A stretch of DNA of 15,100 nucleotides from the NCBI GenBank assembly GCA_046765875.1, contig JBKPSJ010000304.1, positions 1 to 15,100 on the forward strand, read 5' to 3'. The number at the start of each line of letters is the position of its first letter. The stretch's first letter is position 1. The position numbers and the translations under genes are program-made. The stretch is from DASRHY01 sp046765875 (lineage in GTDB: Bacteria; Actinomycetota; Actinomycetes; Propionibacteriales; Kribbellaceae). The notes below the pieces were generated by a model. It ran no database searches. It had not been told where the DNA came from and saw only the letters and a list, made by a program, of their open reading frames with translations. This document shows, piece by piece, positions 13,763 through 15,100 of this stretch.

Positions 13763-14718
13763 GACACCCCTGCCACGGCCCTCAGCCGCCGTACGACGCC
13801 GTCGAGCACGTCACCGGGCGCCGCCACCACCGCATCCGGACCAAGCGAGGCGATCTCCTCGGCCAGCACGCCGGAGTCGGCGTACGGGACGTGCAGCAGG
13901 TCCCACTCGTCGTCGATCGGCTCCACCGCGGTGGCCCGGCGGCGCAGGCTGACAGCGGATCCGGCCCGGGCCTTGACCTTGGCCTCCGAGGTCGGCGGCA
14001 TCGGCGCGAGTTCGGCGACGGTCTCGCGCAGATCGGTGCCCTCCGGGACGGTGAACGCGCCCGCCGATCCGACCAACTTGACGTTGCCGGCGATCCGCGA
14101 CAGCCGGAACATCCGGGTCGCCTGACGGTCCCGGTCGCGTCCCACGACGTACCAGCGGCCGTGCCAGGACACGATTCCCCACGGCTCCAGGGTCCGCAGT
14201 TGTGCCTCCGCGGCGCCGCTGCGACGGTGCTCGAAGGTCACCACGGTCCGGGTCAGCACCGCTGACCACAGCGGGTCGAACGCCGGCTCGGACGCGGCCA
14301 CGTGCGGCTCGATCGCCGCCAGCGCGGACTGGTCGGTCTGGATCCCGGCGGCCTTGAGCTTGAGCACCGCCGAACTGGTCGCCTCGGCCAGGCTGGCGTG
14401 CTGCCACACCCGGGCGGCGACGCCGAGCACGGCGGCCTCGTCCGGCTCCAGCTTGACCTCGGGAAGCTCGAAGACGTCGCGCCGGATCCGATACCCGACG
14501 TCGTCGGAGAAGAACTTGTCCTGGCTGCCCATCTCGATCGGTATGCCCAGGTCGCGCAACTCGTCCTTGTCGCGCTCGAACATCTTCTCGAAGGCCTCGT
14601 CGGTCTGTCCGGCGTACCCCTCGACGACCTCGCGGATGCGCTCCTTGGTCACGTAGGTACGCGCGACCAGCAGGCAGATCACCAGGTTGAGCAGCCGCTC
14701 ACTCTTCCGCGCCGACAC
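13759..14718 (-). CDS. pafB: PafB, WYL-domain subunit of the PafBC DNA-damage transcription activator
   Basis: 319 residues. The N-terminus SERLLNLVICLLVARTYVTKERIREVV begins the winged helix, followed by FEKMFERDKDELRDLGIPIE, the hallmark of PafB-type proteins. The WYL domain (about 150-215) contains WHGRWYVVGRDRDRQATRMFRLSRI with Trp-Tyr-Val at 189-191; a WCX-like C-terminal domain follows. It pairs with PafC, overlapping by 4 nt, to sense DNA damage, with ligand binding at the WYL domains suspected from other work. The GTG at 14718 is chosen because the protein start then aligns with known PafBs. A TAGGGT box lies 6 nt upstream, so the transcript may be leaderless; the GGAGGG just before GTG is too close for a normal ribosome site. 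pafA, often adjacent upstream, is not within the 380 bases visible. Confidence 0.94.
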   Translation of the reverse strand: MSARKSERLLNLVICLLVARTYVTKERIREVVEGYAGQTDEAFEKMFERDKDELRDLGIPIEMGSQDKFFSDDVGYRIRRDVFELPEVKLEPDEAAVLGVAARVWQHASLAEATSSAVLKLKAAGIQTDQSALAAIEPHVAASEPAFDPLWSAVLTRTVVTFEHRRSGAAEAQLRTLEPWGIVSWHGRWYVVGRDRDRQATRMFRLSRIAGNVKLVGSAGAFTVPEGTDLRETVAELAPMPPTSEAKVKARAGSAVSLRRRATAVEPIDDEWDLLHVPYADSGVLAEEIASLGPDAVVAAPGDVLDGVVRRLRAVAGVS

Positions 14719-14724
14719 CCCTCC

Positions 14725-14730
14725 ACCCTA
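14725..14730 (-). promoter_or_regulatory. -10 box for leaderless pafB transcript
   Basis: TAGGGT on the minus strand (14730-14725) is followed by 6 nt and then the pafB GTG. The usual RecA-independent damage promoter motif (TGTC-type element 8 bp before the -10) is not present here, so constitutive transcription is more likely than autoactivation. Confidence 0.5.
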
Positions 14731-15100
14731 TGCCGCCCAGGCGTTCACCCCACCTCATTTCCACACCTCCCGCACAACCAATGCCGCCGTCCCACCGCCC
14801 TTCCCGTCCATCCGCGATGCACAGCTAATGGCGACTGACACACACTGCAGGCCATGTCCACGCCCACGCCGGGCTGTTTACGCACAACCTCGCGGTGGAC
14901 GCCGCCCGTACCCGCCGGACGACGCCGCTGCCACCGCCACAGCCTGTGCACGCCACAGTGCACCCCCCGCGGCGTCGCACACTGTCCGTCGGCCCTGCAC
15001 AGCCAATGGCGACTGCCGCACACCGTAGGCGGTGTCCACGCCCGCGCTGGGCTGGGCTCCACCGCCACAGCCTGTGCACGCCCCGGTGCACCCCGGCGGC
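14731..15100. repeat. Non-coding region with imperfect direct repeats, running off the right edge
   Basis: No credible gene. Two units start at 14819 and 14997 (178 bp apart). Module A (58 bp, 14819-14876 and 14997-15054) aligns without gaps at 49 of 58 positions and contains GGCGACTG and TGTCCACGCCC. Module B (36 bp, 14931-14966 and 15059-15094) matches at 34 of 36 positions and contains CACAGCCTGTG and two GTGCAC hexamers. The A-B distance is 54 bp in unit 1 and 4 bp in unit 2. A decayed third start of module A lies at 14772-14786. Plus strand is markedly C-rich. Open frames through the array shift between units, so coding is unlikely. Confidence 0.7.

Noticed and set aside
14719..14760. 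RecA-independent DNA-damage promoter upstream of pafB
   Set aside because: I looked for the TGTC-type element 8 bp before the TAGGGT box; the sequence there does not match.
14745..15091. Minus- and plus-strand small frames in the terminal repeat region
   Set aside because: The 178-bp repeat period is not a multiple of three, so repeated units are read in different frames; sequences are Trp/Cys/Arg-rich without a family, and there is no ribosome site.
14772..15100. CRISPR array in the right-end repeats
   Set aside because: Units are long (58 and 36 bp), only two copies are seen, spacing is irregular and repeats are imperfect; no cas genes are nearby.

Overview
The window is high-GC actinobacterial DNA. 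Third codon positions are strongly G/C, GTG starts are frequent, and it carries the pafB-pafC / tatA-tatC / helY cluster that is typical of Actinobacteria. Overall protein texture suggests a Propionibacteriales-type actinomycete (Kribbella- or Nocardioides-like). That placement is a guess from family resemblance, not a measurement.

Layout from left to right. (1) 1-973, plus strand: the C-terminal part of a gamma-glutamyltransferase-family Ntn-hydrolase, cut by the window edge. It overlaps tail-to-tail with a GntR/FadR-type regulator on the minus strand (955-1632). (2) 1754-6180, minus strand: a compact tetR - ABC - ABC operon. The tetR stop directly abuts the first ABC start, and the two ABC genes overlap by 4 nt. 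The two exporter half-transporters are complementary: one carries the degenerate ATPase residues and the other the catalytic ones, as in heterodimeric drug/lipid exporters. A perfect 18-bp palindrome lies inside the tetR promoter and is the obvious operator. (3) 6387-11499, minus strand: a small one-TM protein, tatA, tatC, a diacylglycerol-kinase-type lipid kinase and the Ski2-like helicase helY. (4) 11568-12752, plus strand: a winged-helix protein of the HTH_42/AlkZ-like family, facing pafC. (5) 12809-14718, minus strand: pafC and pafB, the paired WYL-domain regulator of the actinobacterial DNA-damage response, overlapping by 4 nt. (6) 14719-15100: about 380 bases without a credible gene, holding an imperfect direct-repeat array that runs off the right edge.

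Functionally the right half joins DNA-damage regulation (PafBC), a possible DNA-repair glycosylase relative, Tat protein export, a membrane lipid kinase and an RNA/DNA helicase. The gene order resembles the well-known mycobacterial pafB-pafC-tatA-tatC-helY order, with two extra genes interposed: the HTH_42 gene and the lipid kinase. The left half is a self-regulated efflux operon plus a catabolic or processing enzyme next to a GntR regulator.

Several minus-strand genes (pafB, helY, tetR, the small membrane protein) have a TANNNT hexamer 6-7 nt before the start codon, which predicts leaderless transcripts. I do not see a wholly new biological system here. The least explained parts are the terminal repeat array, the HAT variant of the AlkZ-like catalytic motif, and the repeated operator half-sites and inverted repeats between helY and tetR.
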